Origin: a bacterium
GTDB taxonomy: Bacteria > B130-G9
Assembly: GCA_035527515.1 (NCBI GenBank)
Contig: DATLAJ010000111.1
Coordinates: forward strand, 1-40,800
Length of the DNA stretch: 40,800 nt
Reading direction: 5' to 3'
Part shown: piece after piece, positions 19,870 through 29,061 of the stretch
How positions within the stretch are numbered: the stretch's first letter is position 1
Layout of the letters: each line of letters starts with the position of its first letter
Translations under genes and position numbers: made by a program
The notes under the pieces: generated by a model
Told to the model about the DNA's origin: nothing
What the model saw: the letters and a program-made list of their open reading frames with translations, nothing else
Database searches by the model: none

Positions 19870-21072
19870 CTATCTCTCCTCGCCACTTGTGTCTGCAACG
19901 ATCCTGAAACGCCCGACCTGGACCTTTCCCGTGCGCTCGTTCCCAACCATGGGCACGGCGCGCCAGAAATAGACATCCGGCGCGAGCATCCGGTAGGCGC
20001 GGTGAGCGAGGAAGTATCTAGCGTCGGCCACCCTCGCCCCAACCTTGTGAAGGAAACAGGGGTCCGGCGTGATCTCAAGGATGTAGTGCTCTGCCCTGGG
20101 AACACTTTGCCAGGCGAGCTCGATGCCGTCTGGAGGGCCTATTGCAATAGCGCTCGAGACCATGCTGCTACGGCACAGGCCGAGGATGCGCTTCGCGTTG
20201 GAGACCATAAAGTTGTTAGCCCGGATACAGATGGCTAAGGCATGTCCAATGACCGGATAGTGCTTCTCATAAAGCGCAATCAAGCTCCTTCTCTGGATTC
20301 TCCCCATAGCAGCTCTTTCGGAAGTCTTCAAACTCTGAGCGCAGTAGTGAATCGCCTTCGCATCTGGAAGGCAGTATATTGCGTGCTCGGCCTTTCTGAT
20401 CCGCCGACAGAGGTCCTCGTCCTCATAATACATGAAGAAACGCTCGTCAAAGCCGCCAAGCTGCCAGAATAGCTCGCGAGAGAGCATGAGGTAGCTACCC
20501 GGAACACCTAAGACCTCAACCGGCGCATCGCCGGACCACATCGCCCAGTCCATCTTCCAGTATCTCTCGAAGGTGCGCTGGCTGAGCAGGCGGCGGAGCG
20601 ACGTGTGTTGAACCATTGCGGCCAGGGGTCCGATGCTCTTCAGGCATGAGAACTGAAACTGCATTTCGTCGTCCCAGAACGTTCGCGCCATGACAGCGCC
20701 GCAGCGATCAAGCCGCGTGAAGGCGTCAAGCGAGGTGCGCATTGCGTCGGGCAGTAGGAAGAGGTCTGGGTTGAGAAGGAGGATATAGCGGCCGTGAGCT
20801 TGCTCTGCACCGAGATTGCAGGCTTTCCCGAAGCCGAGGTTCTTGTCATTTGCGATGATTGTGAGCCAGGGGGCATCAGAGAAGTGTTCCCTCACCGCGG
20901 CAATTGTGCCGTCCGTTGAGGCGTTGTCAACCAGAATGACCTCGAGGCGAACGCCATTGGCGGCGGCAATGATGTTCTGGAGGCACCTTATGATGTAGTC
21001 CCTGCTATTATAGGTGACGGTTATGATCGAGAGCTCGGGGGCGGCGTCTTCGGCAACCATATCGCTCACCAT
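19870..21072 (-). CDS. family 2 glycosyltransferase with C-terminal FN3-like beta-sandwich
   Basis: This is a rhamnosyltransferase-like GT2 (400 residues), cytoplasmic, adding a sugar to a growing glycan. The nucleotide-binding strand is SIITVTYNS (residues ~15-23), with LVDNASTDGT, KNLGFGKACN and the metal-binding LLNPD (DxD-like). The catalytic region is GGFDERFFMYYEDEDLCRR. From about residue 305 the chain changes to a ~90-residue segment (GIELAWQSVPRAEHYILEI ... DVYFWRAVPM ... QVGRFRIV) with the W, Y and L pattern of a fibronectin type III or carbohydrate-binding beta-sandwich, unusual for a cytosolic GT2. The ATG has AGAGGTG about 6 nt upstream and lies 22 nt after apbE. It forms a tight pair with the acyltransferase gene downstream. 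Confidence 0.85.
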   Translation of the reverse strand: MVSDMVAEDAAPELSIITVTYNSRDYIIRCLQNIIAAANGVRLEVILVDNASTDGTIAAVREHFSDAPWLTIIANDKNLGFGKACNLGAEQAHGRYILLLNPDLFLLPDAMRTSLDAFTRLDRCGAVMARTFWDDEMQFQFSCLKSIGPLAAMVQHTSLRRLLSQRTFERYWKMDWAMWSGDAPVEVLGVPGSYLMLSRELFWQLGGFDERFFMYYEDEDLCRRIRKAEHAIYCLPDAKAIHYCAQSLKTSERAAMGRIQRRSLIALYEKHYPVIGHALAICIRANNFMVSNAKRILGLCRSSMVSSAIAIGPPDGIELAWQSVPRAEHYILEITPDPCFLHKVGARVADARYFLAHRAYRMLAPDVYFWRAVPMVGNERTGKVQVGRFRIVADTSGEER

Positions 21073-21094
21073 CGCACCTCTATCGTTGGCGAAT

Positions 21095-22147
21095 TCAGGG
21101 CGAGAGCCCCATTACACTGGGCAAATAGTGCCCGAGGCGACTGGAGAGGCAGCGGCTACCATCAGCGCCTACGATCAGGCATTCGATGTCTTGCAGGCGG
21201 TCCGCGAGCTGAAGCCCGCGCTCGGGGCCCATCACAAAGATCGCTGTGGCGAGGGCGTCGGCAACCGTAGCTTCTTTGGCGATCACGGTAACACTCTGGC
21301 ATTCGGAGGCTGGATAGCCTGTCGCTGGATCGAGAATGTGATGATACCTTCTGCCCTCGTAAATGAAGAAACGCTCGTAGTCCCCGGACGTTACAATCGC
21401 GCGGTCAGTTGTCAATAGGGTGCACATCAAGTCGCCCGGGCGCCTCGGGTCCCGAACGCCAATCCGCCACTTCCGGCCGTTTGGGCGTGTTCCAGAGACG
21501 AACATGTCCCCACCCGCATCCACGATGAAGTTTAGAATCCCCGCTTTTCTAAGGGCCTCGGAGGCAACGTCAATTGCATATCCCTTGGCGATCCCGCCGA
21601 GATCAAGCCTCATCCCCTCGGTCGGCAGATAGACCGTTCCCGAGGTAGCTGAGAACTCGACCGAGGCACCAGCGACCAGCCGGACCTCTCTGGCGATTGC
21701 CTGTGGGTCAGGAGGCGCAGGATTCTCCAAAGATGCAAAATCCCATAGGTCTGAGACCGCTCCAATCCTCACGTCAAAGGCGCCTTCGCTGAGCTCAGAC
21801 ACTCTTGCCGCACTATCGAGGACAGAGATTACGGAACGTGGCGCCAGGACCTTGGACCTACCGGCAGAATCGTTGATCCGGTGCACGACGCTGCTTTTCA
21901 CGTTGACTGACATCTCGCTTTCGACTCGGCGCATGGCATCGAGCGCGCTTTGGATTGCGGCCCTCACCGCTTGCTCGTCTAGCGTCTGGTCCCAGGCCTT
22001 TATATCGACCAGTGTTCCCAAGAGGAAGTTGTCAACCTTGATGATAGCGGTCTCGCCAGCCGCGTTCTCATAAAACAGCGAGACCAGAACTATCGCTGCT
22101 ATTGCGGCAAAGAGCAGAAGAAACCAGAACCAACTGACGCGCCTCAT
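21095..22147 (-). CDS. apbE: FAD:protein FMN transferase ApbE
   Basis: ApbE covalently attaches FMN to threonine residues of target proteins such as RNF/NQR subunits. This 350-residue protein has an N-terminal membrane or signal segment (residues ~5-25, no lipobox cysteine). The ApbE core includes LGTLVDIKAWD, the FAD-site SEGAFDVRIGAVSDLW, LDLGGIAKGYAID, DAGGDMFVSG and the C-terminal HHILDPATGYPA and DALATAIFVMG. All main motifs are present. No RNF or NQR gene lies in the window, so the target is not visible here. The gene is followed 22 nt later by the glycosyltransferase. A spacing of 237 bp from the zinc-finger gene upstream suggests its own promoter. Confidence 0.93.
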   Translation of the reverse strand: MRRVSWFWFLLLFAAIAAIVLVSLFYENAAGETAIIKVDNFLLGTLVDIKAWDQTLDEQAVRAAIQSALDAMRRVESEMSVNVKSSVVHRINDSAGRSKVLAPRSVISVLDSAARVSELSEGAFDVRIGAVSDLWDFASLENPAPPDPQAIAREVRLVAGASVEFSATSGTVYLPTEGMRLDLGGIAKGYAIDVASEALRKAGILNFIVDAGGDMFVSGTRPNGRKWRIGVRDPRRPGDLMCTLLTTDRAIVTSGDYERFFIYEGRRYHHILDPATGYPASECQSVTVIAKEATVADALATAIFVMGPERGLQLADRLQDIECLIVGADGSRCLSSRLGHYLPSVMGLSP

Positions 22148-22384
22148 CGGGTCAGAGCACCTCTTGCTTTATGACAACACGTTGCTGATCGATATGCCCG
22201 GCCGAACTTGGCCGTATCCCTGTATCATTCCGAGTAGAGGTTGAGGCCGGCGGATAACTGGTGTAGGTGCACATGAGAGAACCTTTCAGTGATGTGTTTC
22301 TCTGGCTTGCTGCATCGAAGCACTAGGGTCGGATTCCGATGCCGCAGTAAGCCGGCGTGAATGTGTCTGTTGCCGGCATGTAGG

Positions 22385-22813
22385 TCAAACTCTTCCGGGA
22401 TTATTCCCCACCTCTGGATAGCACCGGGTGGTTCCCTTCCTCTTCAGGTCTTTGATGCGCCTCATTGCCCTTTTTCTTATCGCCAGATTGCCTCTGTGCA
22501 AAAGTGCGATCTTCTTCCAGCACGCCATCGCCCTTCTAAAATCGCCACGCCGCTCGAACAGCGCGGCTATGACCATCGTAGTTCTGGAAGCGTCGCCTTT
22601 TGGAAGGGTCGGGTAACCCGGTTGCGGCGCATCCTGTGCGCCCAAGAGTGTCTTCTCGAGTTTAGACCGCCTGATCGACGCCCGGACATCCTCCGCGAAG
22701 AGCACGACCGCCCTGGAATGGCAATTCTCGCTGCAATATAAATAGCCAGCGTCCTCAACCATCTCATTCACGTTTCGTATCGGACGATGGCAGAACAGAC
22801 AATATGTCGGCAT
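22385..22813 (-). CDS. small TRASH/MYM-like zinc-finger protein, function unknown
   Basis: The start is ATG 22813 (GAGGTG ~8 nt upstream) rather than the longer frame that opens at 22837, giving 142 residues. The N-terminus has C5-x2-C8-x18-C27-x3-C31 (CLFC...YCSENC), the pattern of TRASH/FCS/MYM-type zinc fingers that bind metal or mediate protein contacts. The C-terminal part (MVIAALFERRGDFRRAMACWKKIALLHRG) looks like a single TPR-like helical hairpin in a basic context. There is no signal peptide. It sits between the truncated glycosyltransferase ORF and apbE on the same strand. Function unknown; the zinc-finger assignment is by motif only. Confidence 0.7.
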   Translation of the reverse strand: MPTYCLFCHRPIRNVNEMVEDAGYLYCSENCHSRAVVLFAEDVRASIRRSKLEKTLLGAQDAPQPGYPTLPKGDASRTTMVIAALFERRGDFRRAMACWKKIALLHRGNLAIRKRAMRRIKDLKRKGTTRCYPEVGNNPGRV

Positions 22814-22850
22814 AACAACCACACCTCGAAGCCGCAAACAGTTGAGTATG

Positions 22851-23108
22851 TTACTTACAATTGAATAAGAATACGTCCCACGCGCAATTGTTCAATACTG
22901 AATCCGTGCCGTGCCGTGTCGGGGACATGCGCACGAAAAGACCGCTGGGAAGGAAGCTAGTTCTTTTGTGGCCATTCCGGAGGCTCCTGTTGTACCAATA
23001 AGCACCTAGTCTGATGCCTATGCCCGATGCGACAATTGCCCACCAGAGCAGCTCAACGGCTTTCTCCAAACGCGGCCGACGTATCGTTTTCGTCTCGGTT
23101 GGCGGCAT
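22851..23108 (-). pseudogene. truncated 5' part of a second ArnT-like glycosyltransferase gene
   Basis: This 85-codon ORF begins with ATG immediately after the TAA of the preceding membrane glycosyltransferase, with AAGGAG 7 nt upstream, so it is translated in the operon. Residues ~14-43 (LEKAVELLWWAIVASGIGIR ... YWYNRSL) align with the first membrane segment of that preceding protein (WPVFAIVVVGIALRLAIYLHGKSL). The copy breaks off just before the catalytic-loop WIDEA motif, and the remaining ~40 codons are unrelated. I read it as a broken tandem paralogue. Alternatively it is a genuine small membrane protein that reuses the N-terminal helix. Confidence 0.6.
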
Positions 23109-24599
23109 TTAGTGCTCCTTTCGCGGTTTGGGCCACTCCGGCTGAGGCCGAGGCTCTATCAAGAATGCTGCGCTGTTGCCCAGCCTCACTTTTTTCTTGA
23201 TTTTAGAAAAAGGCCTTATCCCGCTCAAGGTTGGTCCAAGGAAATCGAAGTCGGCGTGCGAGACAACGAGCCAAAATCTGGCTGGTTGGCCCGCGGTGAG
23301 CCAGGCCCAATAGAGCTGCTGAGAATCAAGGCCCAAGTTCTGGAGCCAGATCGCATTTTTCTTGAGCTTCGGTCCCGCGTAGAGCAGGAACGCCGGGCTA
23401 GCATAGACAGAGACGGCAATGGACGCATCGTTGTAGGCGCCGTGCTCGACCTCGTTAAGAACCTGGCGCATCTCCTGTCTGACAATTAGCTTCGAGGCGC
23501 CAGCGGCAAGTCCGCAGAAGGCCCCGATGATCATACCCACGCCCAAAACCCTCACCAGTTGGTGGCCGAAAGAGCTTTTCAACACGCGATATGCGGCATC
23601 AAGGCCAGAGGCGAGGAATAGCAGCGCAATGGGCGCCCAGTAGATAGTGAGCCTGCCCCCAACCAAGGGATAGATGCGCAGCGAGGCGGCGGCCACCGCC
23701 GAAAAGAACGTTACCGCTGCGAGCATCACCACCGGCCAGCGCTTGGATTTGGCGAGCGACCAGGCGCCCCAAATGCAGATGCCGAGGATGAGGGGTGCAA
23801 CGGGCTCGAGGTCCACCGCCGACCCAAAGATGTCCACGAGTTTCTCGAAGAGCCAGGTCGTGTATGGCGGGTGGGGAAATCCATCTGCCCAGAACTTCAT
23901 CATGGCCCCGTATCTAACCGATCTGTGAACGGTGGCTGCGTAAATGGAGCTGGAGGCGATTGCCATCGAGCACAGAAGGACAATGAGGGCGCCGCGCTTG
24001 GGCCCGCGGCGCTCTTTGAGTGCGAAGCTCAGAGCCACGGCTGCGAGGCCTGATAGGACGAACACCGACGTGTATGACACCCACACCAGCGCTGGGAGCA
24101 AGGCGGCGAGGGCGTATCTTGTCCGCGCCGAGAAGCATTCCCAGCCGACAGCGGCAATAAGTATCAATACTGCACAGAGCTCGTCGGACGCGTATTGTTT
24201 GAAACTGGTGGCCCACTGGACCTGAGACAGGCCGAAAGCGGCTATTGCCACTGCACACACGGCAGAGAAGCGCGATGAGAGCTTCAGGAGAAGTCGTGCC
24301 ATGAGCACTAACGCGATAGACCCACAGACGAGAGGGAATAACCTCAGCGAGTATTCCAGGTGCCCCCAAGAGGCATACATGAACCTGCTGATGAAAAGAA
24401 ACAGAGGTGGCGCCACCTGCATGCAGTCGAGGCGCTCGAGAAGCTGTCCATAGGAACGTTCAGCTACGTTGACGCCCAGCATCGCCTCGTCAATCCACAG
24501 GCTTTTGCCGTGCAAGTAGATCGCGAGCCGAAGGGCGATGCCAACGACGACGATTGCAAACACAGGCCAGCTGGTCGCCCGATCAGCTCGCCCAGTCAC
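23109..24599 (-). CDS. ArnT/PMT-like polyprenyl-phosphate-sugar glycosyltransferase (GT39/GT83-like)
   Basis: This 496-residue integral membrane protein has roughly 10-12 hydrophobic segments. After the first helix comes the extracytoplasmic catalytic loop LWIDEAM, the D-E motif of the GT-C dolichol/polyprenyl-phosphate mannosyltransferase family. APPLFLF matches the PPL motif in the first periplasmic region. These enzymes move a sugar from a lipid carrier to a protein or glycan outside the cytoplasmic membrane. The C-terminal soluble portion (PAFLLYAGPKLKKNAIWL ... FWLVVSHADFDF) is typical of the family. The GTG start at 24599 has only a weak ribosome binding site; an in-frame TAA at 24646 limits other choices. 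It is the first gene of the minus-strand glycan cluster and diverges from purB. Confidence 0.85.
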   Translation of the reverse strand: MTGRADRATSWPVFAIVVVGIALRLAIYLHGKSLWIDEAMLGVNVAERSYGQLLERLDCMQVAPPLFLFISRFMYASWGHLEYSLRLFPLVCGSIALVLMARLLLKLSSRFSAVCAVAIAAFGLSQVQWATSFKQYASDELCAVLILIAAVGWECFSARTRYALAALLPALVWVSYTSVFVLSGLAAVALSFALKERRGPKRGALIVLLCSMAIASSSIYAATVHRSVRYGAMMKFWADGFPHPPYTTWLFEKLVDIFGSAVDLEPVAPLILGICIWGAWSLAKSKRWPVVMLAAVTFFSAVAAASLRIYPLVGGRLTIYWAPIALLFLASGLDAAYRVLKSSFGHQLVRVLGVGMIIGAFCGLAAGASKLIVRQEMRQVLNEVEHGAYNDASIAVSVYASPAFLLYAGPKLKKNAIWLQNLGLDSQQLYWAWLTAGQPARFWLVVSHADFDFLGPTLSGIRPFSKIKKKVRLGNSAAFLIEPRPQPEWPKPRKEH

Positions 24600-24662
24600 G
24601 TCGCCGTCCGCACATCTATCGATAGCATCTTTTGTCTGCTCCAGACGCTCATGTTAATCCCG

Positions 24663-24692
24663 TTGACCAGAAGGTCGCGACACGAATATACT
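24663..24692 (+). promoter_or_regulatory. sigma-70-like promoter for purB
   Basis: TTGACC (24663-24668), an 18-nt spacer and TATACT (24687-24692) predict a transcript start about 25 nt before the purB ATG at 24725. Confidence 0.6.
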
Positions 24693-24724
24693 GCCGATAC
24701 TAATCTACCGAAAGGAGCAGAACA

Positions 24725-26275
24725 ATGGATCGTTTTCACGCGGTAAGTCCGCTCGATTTCCGATATTACGGCGGTGAGCAATCGCTCTTCACAAAACTCA
24801 TGCCCTTCGTCTGCGAAGAGGCGTCAATCTGTTACCAAGCCAGGGTCGAGGCGGCGCTGGTCGAGACGTTTGCCGACCTGGGCCTTTGCTCGCGAGGCGT
24901 TGCAGATGAGGTAACTCGCGCATCACGAGAGGTTACGGCCTTCGAGGTTTACGAGCTCGACGAGGCGCTTCATCACACGTCAAAAGCGCTTGTGGAGGCG
25001 ATCAGGGAGAAGGTCTCCGCCGAGGCTGGGCGCTTCGTGCATCTGTTTGCGACGTCATTCGACATCCTCGACACGGCCAACGCGCTGCGTTATCAGGAGC
25101 TCGCACGAGAGGTCCTCATCCCCGACCTCGCCTCGCTCATCTCAACGCTTTCGCGCCTCGCCCGGGAGCACGCCGAGACGGTCCAGATCGGCAGGACTCA
25201 TGGCATGCACGCCGAGCCGATCACGTTTGGGCTTTTTCTTGCTGTCTATGTCAGTCGTTTTGCGAAGAGAGCGATGGCGATCGAGGCGGCGAGGCAGAAC
25301 CTCAGGGGGAAGCTATCCGGAGCGGTCGGCGCCCACAACGCGCTGGCGCTCAGGTTCCCGAAATCAGCACACCTTGTCGAGCGGCTTTTTCTCACCAGGC
25401 TTGGCCTTCTGCCATCAGAGACGTTCACCTCGACGCAGATCGTCGAGCCCGAGTTCGTCACCGATTTCGCCCATTCTCTCGCCAGCTGTTTCTCCGTTTT
25501 GGCCAACCTGGCCGACGACATGCGCCACTTGCACCGCTCGGAGATAGCCGAGGTGATCGAGCCACGGGGGAAGATGGGCATCGGCTCATCCACAATGCCT
25601 CACAAGACGAACCCAAAGAGCTTCGAGAATATAAAAAGCCTCTACAAGGCCTTCATGCCCAGAATGATCACGCAATACCTCGACCAGACGTCCGAACACC
25701 AACGCGACCTCACCAACTCCGCGTCGGGGCGGTTCACGGTGGAGCTCGTCGCCGCGTTCGACTACGCCGTGCTGCGAATGCGAGACACGTTGAATACCCT
25801 CGTCGTTGACGATGCCAAGATGACGGCGAACCTCGAGGCGAGCAAGGGATACATAACTGCCGAGCCGCTTTACATTGTGCTGTCGCTCGCTGGCGTTCCA
25901 GATGCGTACCAGAAGGCGAAAGACCTTGCGTCAGCTGCACGGGCACAGGGCAAGACCGTGATCGAGCTGGCCCGCCAAGACGACGCGATCAAAGGAGCTT
26001 TGAGAACGTTGAGCCCGCTGAACCTCAGGATACTCGAGGACCCAGCCGGATACATCGGCGATGCCCCCGCGCGGGTACAGGCCACCTGCGATTACTGGGA
26101 CGCGAAGATGTCGGCGCTGCTTGAATACCTAAAGAAAGAGAAGCAAGCGCTGAAGACGCCACCCACGGGCTGGCTCAAGAGGCTCGCCCAGATGATAGCC
26201 GACGCCGAGGCCGGCAAGGGCGCCCCCGAGCAGACTATCCCCCAGACGCGCCGCGAGATGATCGAGGACTGGTAG
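24725..26275 (+). CDS. purB: adenylosuccinate lyase
   Basis: PurB cleaves fumarate from SAICAR and from adenylosuccinate in purine synthesis. This 516-residue protein belongs to the fumarase/aspartase superfamily. The catalytic-histidine region GRTHGMHAEPITFG contains H159, and the signature loop GSSTMPHKTN spans 287-296. The other conserved segment, near residue 90, reads HHTSKALVEAIRE. It is longer than many PurB proteins (~430-480); a C-terminal extension ends QTRREMIEDW. The ATG has AAGGAG 7 nt upstream and a good promoter. It is monocistronic, with no other purine gene next to it, and pyrF is 6.4 kb away. The argininosuccinate lyase alternative is less likely because of the HGMHAEP and SSTMPHK wording. 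Confidence 0.93.
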   Translation: MDRFHAVSPLDFRYYGGEQSLFTKLMPFVCEEASICYQARVEAALVETFADLGLCSRGVADEVTRASREVTAFEVYELDEALHHTSKALVEAIREKVSAEAGRFVHLFATSFDILDTANALRYQELAREVLIPDLASLISTLSRLAREHAETVQIGRTHGMHAEPITFGLFLAVYVSRFAKRAMAIEAARQNLRGKLSGAVGAHNALALRFPKSAHLVERLFLTRLGLLPSETFTSTQIVEPEFVTDFAHSLASCFSVLANLADDMRHLHRSEIAEVIEPRGKMGIGSSTMPHKTNPKSFENIKSLYKAFMPRMITQYLDQTSEHQRDLTNSASGRFTVELVAAFDYAVLRMRDTLNTLVVDDAKMTANLEASKGYITAEPLYIVLSLAGVPDAYQKAKDLASAARAQGKTVIELARQDDAIKGALRTLSPLNLRILEDPAGYIGDAPARVQATCDYWDAKMSALLEYLKKEKQALKTPPTGWLKRLAQMIADAEAGKGAPEQTIPQTRREMIEDW

Positions 26276-26698
26276 TGCCTCCACAAAGGATACCAAGAGC
26301 CACGAAGAGGGCGCATGATGGCAGAGGATAAGAGCGAGGCGCCGGAAGCCCAGCCAGCCACAGCCTGGTAGTGGCCGTGTTTGCCCCGCCCGAAACACAA
26401 AAAGGTATAGCAAGCGACTCCTTCATGCTGCGTGTTAGATTCCACCATTTGCCCGAATTGCCCAAAATAAAACCCCGATTTATGAATTATTAGGGTTAGC
26501 GGACACGTCGCAATTGTGGTGTTGACATATTTGTGGCGGCGTGAGAGGATAATCCACAAGGCGTGTTGTATATCAGTTTCAGGTTGGTGAATCCGCCTGA
26601 ACCGGTGGTCCAACTTGCGAGATTCGGGCTAATCTTGTGCTGAATCATCCGGCGAGGGCGCAAGATAAGAATCGATTTATCACAATGAGGAGAGAGCG
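26276..26698. other. intergenic region after purB; weak promoter candidate
   Basis: These 423 bp have no supported gene. An 18-codon ORF (ATG 26314, MAEDKSEAPEAQPATAW) follows a GAAGAGGGC stretch and ends in TAG; it may be a broken gene start. TTGACA (26522-26527) and GATAAT (26548-26553) lie upstream of the propeller gene, but the 20-nt spacer is too long for a confident promoter. Confidence 0.4.
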
Positions 26699-29029
26699 AT
26701 GAAACGTTGCTTCTTCACTCGACTTGGCATCTTATTGGTTACGCTTTTTGCGGTTGTTCTTGGCCTTGGCCAGCTGGCGGGCGCAAGTGGACCTTGGCAG
26801 CCGATAGGCCCCTGGGGCGGAGAGATGTATTGTCTGGCGCAGGCGCCGCTTGACCCGAACGTCCTTTTCGCAGGTTGCGCTGGCTTGTTCAAGTCCGGGG
26901 ACGGCGGTGCAAGCTGGTATAGGCTTCCGGTCCCTAAACAAGGCTTGGTAAGCTCCGTCGCTGCAGCCGGCGCTGGGCAGGGCCTGCTTGCCACGGCGTT
27001 CCGCTTCGGCGTGAATTTTCCCCTTGTCTCGAGCGACGGAGGCCAAAGCTGGCAGCAGGTCACGGACGATGTATTTGCGGACAAAAAGGTACATTGGCTT
27101 TCGTTCACAAGCCACACGGCGGACGGTGGGTCTCTGGTGGCCTGCACATCTGAAGGGCTTTACGCCTCGGATGACGGCCTGACGGATTGGCAGAAGGTTG
27201 GCGAGGGCATTCCCACAACGACTACGACTGCTTTCTTCACGTGCAGCGCTCCCGGGCAGGCCCGGTATTACTTCGCGTGCGGGCAGAACCAAGGGCTTTA
27301 TCGTTCGGAGGACCTGGCATCAGGTTGGGTGGAGCTCGACTTACCCCAGCCAGAACTTCGCATCAAGAGGGTCGCGGTCGAATGGCGCAACCGCATGAAC
27401 GTCTATGCCTGTGGCGAGGCGGGGATCTTTAGGTCAACCGACGGTGGGTCCACCTGGGAGACGATCTGGCAAGAGGAGACGGACAGAGTAGCGATCGCCT
27501 CATCCGCCACGAGCGTGATATATGCTGCCGGGGGCTTCGGGCTTGTGGTAAGTCCAGACTCCGGCGCGAGCTGGCAGACCCGGCAGGACGGGGTTGTAAT
27601 AGGCAATTGGGTGACGGGCGACCTGGTCGTCTCGTCCCAGTCGCCGCTTGACGCTTGGCTTGCCTCATTCGCTGGCATATACCGTACAGATGATGCTGGT
27701 GGGTCGTGGTACCCATCCAATTACGGGATATCCGGCTGGGGCGTCAACAACATGGCGGTTAGCGATCGGGTGCCTGGCCTGATATTCGCTAACTCCGAGG
27801 GCGGCCTGTTCAGGAAGACGCAGGATACAGACTGGCAGCTTTTGGGCGTGACGGGCACGACCATTGAACCATCTCCCGAATGGGTCGTGCTCGACCCAAC
27901 CGACGACGCGACGGTCTATGCCTGGAGAGGTGGGGGACTCATCAGGTCCACCGATATGGGCAATGACCGGACCTGGGAAACTTTGTTTGAGCCTGGCTGC
28001 GGTGCTAAGGGTCTGGCGATCGACCCTGAAAACGGGAATAACCTGTACCTTGCCACCACGAGTAGAGGCGTCATCGTATCACGGGACGCCGGCGAGAGCT
28101 GGCAGGAATCGAACTCAGGTCTGGCCCTGGATGGAAACGAGGTCTGGCTAATATCAGTTGCTCCGAGCGATCCAAACGTCCTTTGGGCAGCCCTCGGAGA
28201 TGTCTGGGCGGTCAAAGATATCTACAAAACGACTGACGCCGGCCAGAGCTGGGCCACAGTTGCGAGCATCACCTACGGGATCAACTGCGTTACTATAGAC
28301 CCCTCAGACCCCGACGTCGTGTATCTTGGAGTTAGCTACGGAGGTAATAACAGGGTTGAGAAGACCTCGGATGGAGGCAAAACATTCGTTCCATTGTCCG
28401 AAGGACTACCGGACATGTGCGTTTACGACATCGCGATTGATCCCACAGACACGAGAATCGTATATGCCGGCACTGGAATGCGAGGCAGCAGTTTTCCTGG
28501 CGCCGGGCTTTACGCGCTGGACCCGATCGCCGGGCTTGAATGGGAGTGGATCGAGTGTCCGGGCATCGATGCGCTTGGTCTTTACAAAGTCGCTGTTGAC
28601 CCCTGGGCCGAAGGCCGTGTTCTCTGCTCGTTTGGTGGCCCTTCGCTTTATGCTTACCAGAAGGCAGCGGTGTCGCCCATCGAACTCTCACTCTCAACGG
28701 ACCGCGACCAATACGTTGCTGGCGATACCCACGTTGCCATGATATCCGCGACCAACACCGGCGGAGATATCGACGTTGACCTCTACATCGCGATAATGCT
28801 GCCGGACGGTTCGCTGTGGTTCTGGCCGGACTTCGGCTCCGAGATGAGCCCCGGATACTCGATGACGCCGATGTCGGAGGGCTTTTCGATCAGCGACTAT
28901 GCGTTCTTCGAGATGGCGCTGCCGGATGGCCTGCCAAGCGGCACGTACACCTGGTTTGCGATGTGCTTCACGCAGGGGACCGAGGACGCCGTCAGCAACC
29001 TGGCAACCGCCGATTGGACTTTTGAATGA
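26699..29029 (+). CDS. secreted Asp-box (BNR/sortilin-like) beta-propeller protein with C-terminal surface domain
   Basis: This 776-residue exported protein has a signal peptide (LGILLVTLFAVVLGLGQLAGA, first ~30 residues) and is followed by a large beta-propeller. I count about 11 Asp-box motifs of the form S-x-D-x-G-x-(S/T)-W (for example SGDGGASW, STDGGSTW, SRDAGESW, TTDAGQSW), spaced 40-80 residues, as in sortilin/VPS10 and YCF48-type proteins. The last ~115 residues (from IELSLSTDRDQYVAGDT to TADWTFE) resemble the N-terminal domain of the beta-helix protein at 9293-11725. No sialidase catalytic residues are evident. The role is probably surface binding or a glycan-related function (inference). 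The ATG has AGGAGAG 6 nt upstream. It converges with the downstream glycosyltransferase, leaving only 32 bp between them. Confidence 0.85.
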   Translation: MKRCFFTRLGILLVTLFAVVLGLGQLAGASGPWQPIGPWGGEMYCLAQAPLDPNVLFAGCAGLFKSGDGGASWYRLPVPKQGLVSSVAAAGAGQGLLATAFRFGVNFPLVSSDGGQSWQQVTDDVFADKKVHWLSFTSHTADGGSLVACTSEGLYASDDGLTDWQKVGEGIPTTTTTAFFTCSAPGQARYYFACGQNQGLYRSEDLASGWVELDLPQPELRIKRVAVEWRNRMNVYACGEAGIFRSTDGGSTWETIWQEETDRVAIASSATSVIYAAGGFGLVVSPDSGASWQTRQDGVVIGNWVTGDLVVSSQSPLDAWLASFAGIYRTDDAGGSWYPSNYGISGWGVNNMAVSDRVPGLIFANSEGGLFRKTQDTDWQLLGVTGTTIEPSPEWVVLDPTDDATVYAWRGGGLIRSTDMGNDRTWETLFEPGCGAKGLAIDPENGNNLYLATTSRGVIVSRDAGESWQESNSGLALDGNEVWLISVAPSDPNVLWAALGDVWAVKDIYKTTDAGQSWATVASITYGINCVTIDPSDPDVVYLGVSYGGNNRVEKTSDGGKTFVPLSEGLPDMCVYDIAIDPTDTRIVYAGTGMRGSSFPGAGLYALDPIAGLEWEWIECPGIDALGLYKVAVDPWAEGRVLCSFGGPSLYAYQKAAVSPIELSLSTDRDQYVAGDTHVAMISATNTGGDIDVDLYIAIMLPDGSLWFWPDFGSEMSPGYSMTPMSEGFSISDYAFFEMALPDGLPSGTYTWFAMCFTQGTEDAVSNLATADWTFE

Positions 29030-29061
29030 GGCGCAGCCGCAAGAGGGCACTGCAATCAGTT

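Noticed and set aside
26522-26553. TTGACA and GATAAT as promoter of the Asp-box propeller gene
   Set aside because: The 20-nt spacer is too long for a confident sigma-70 promoter; noted only within the intergenic entry.
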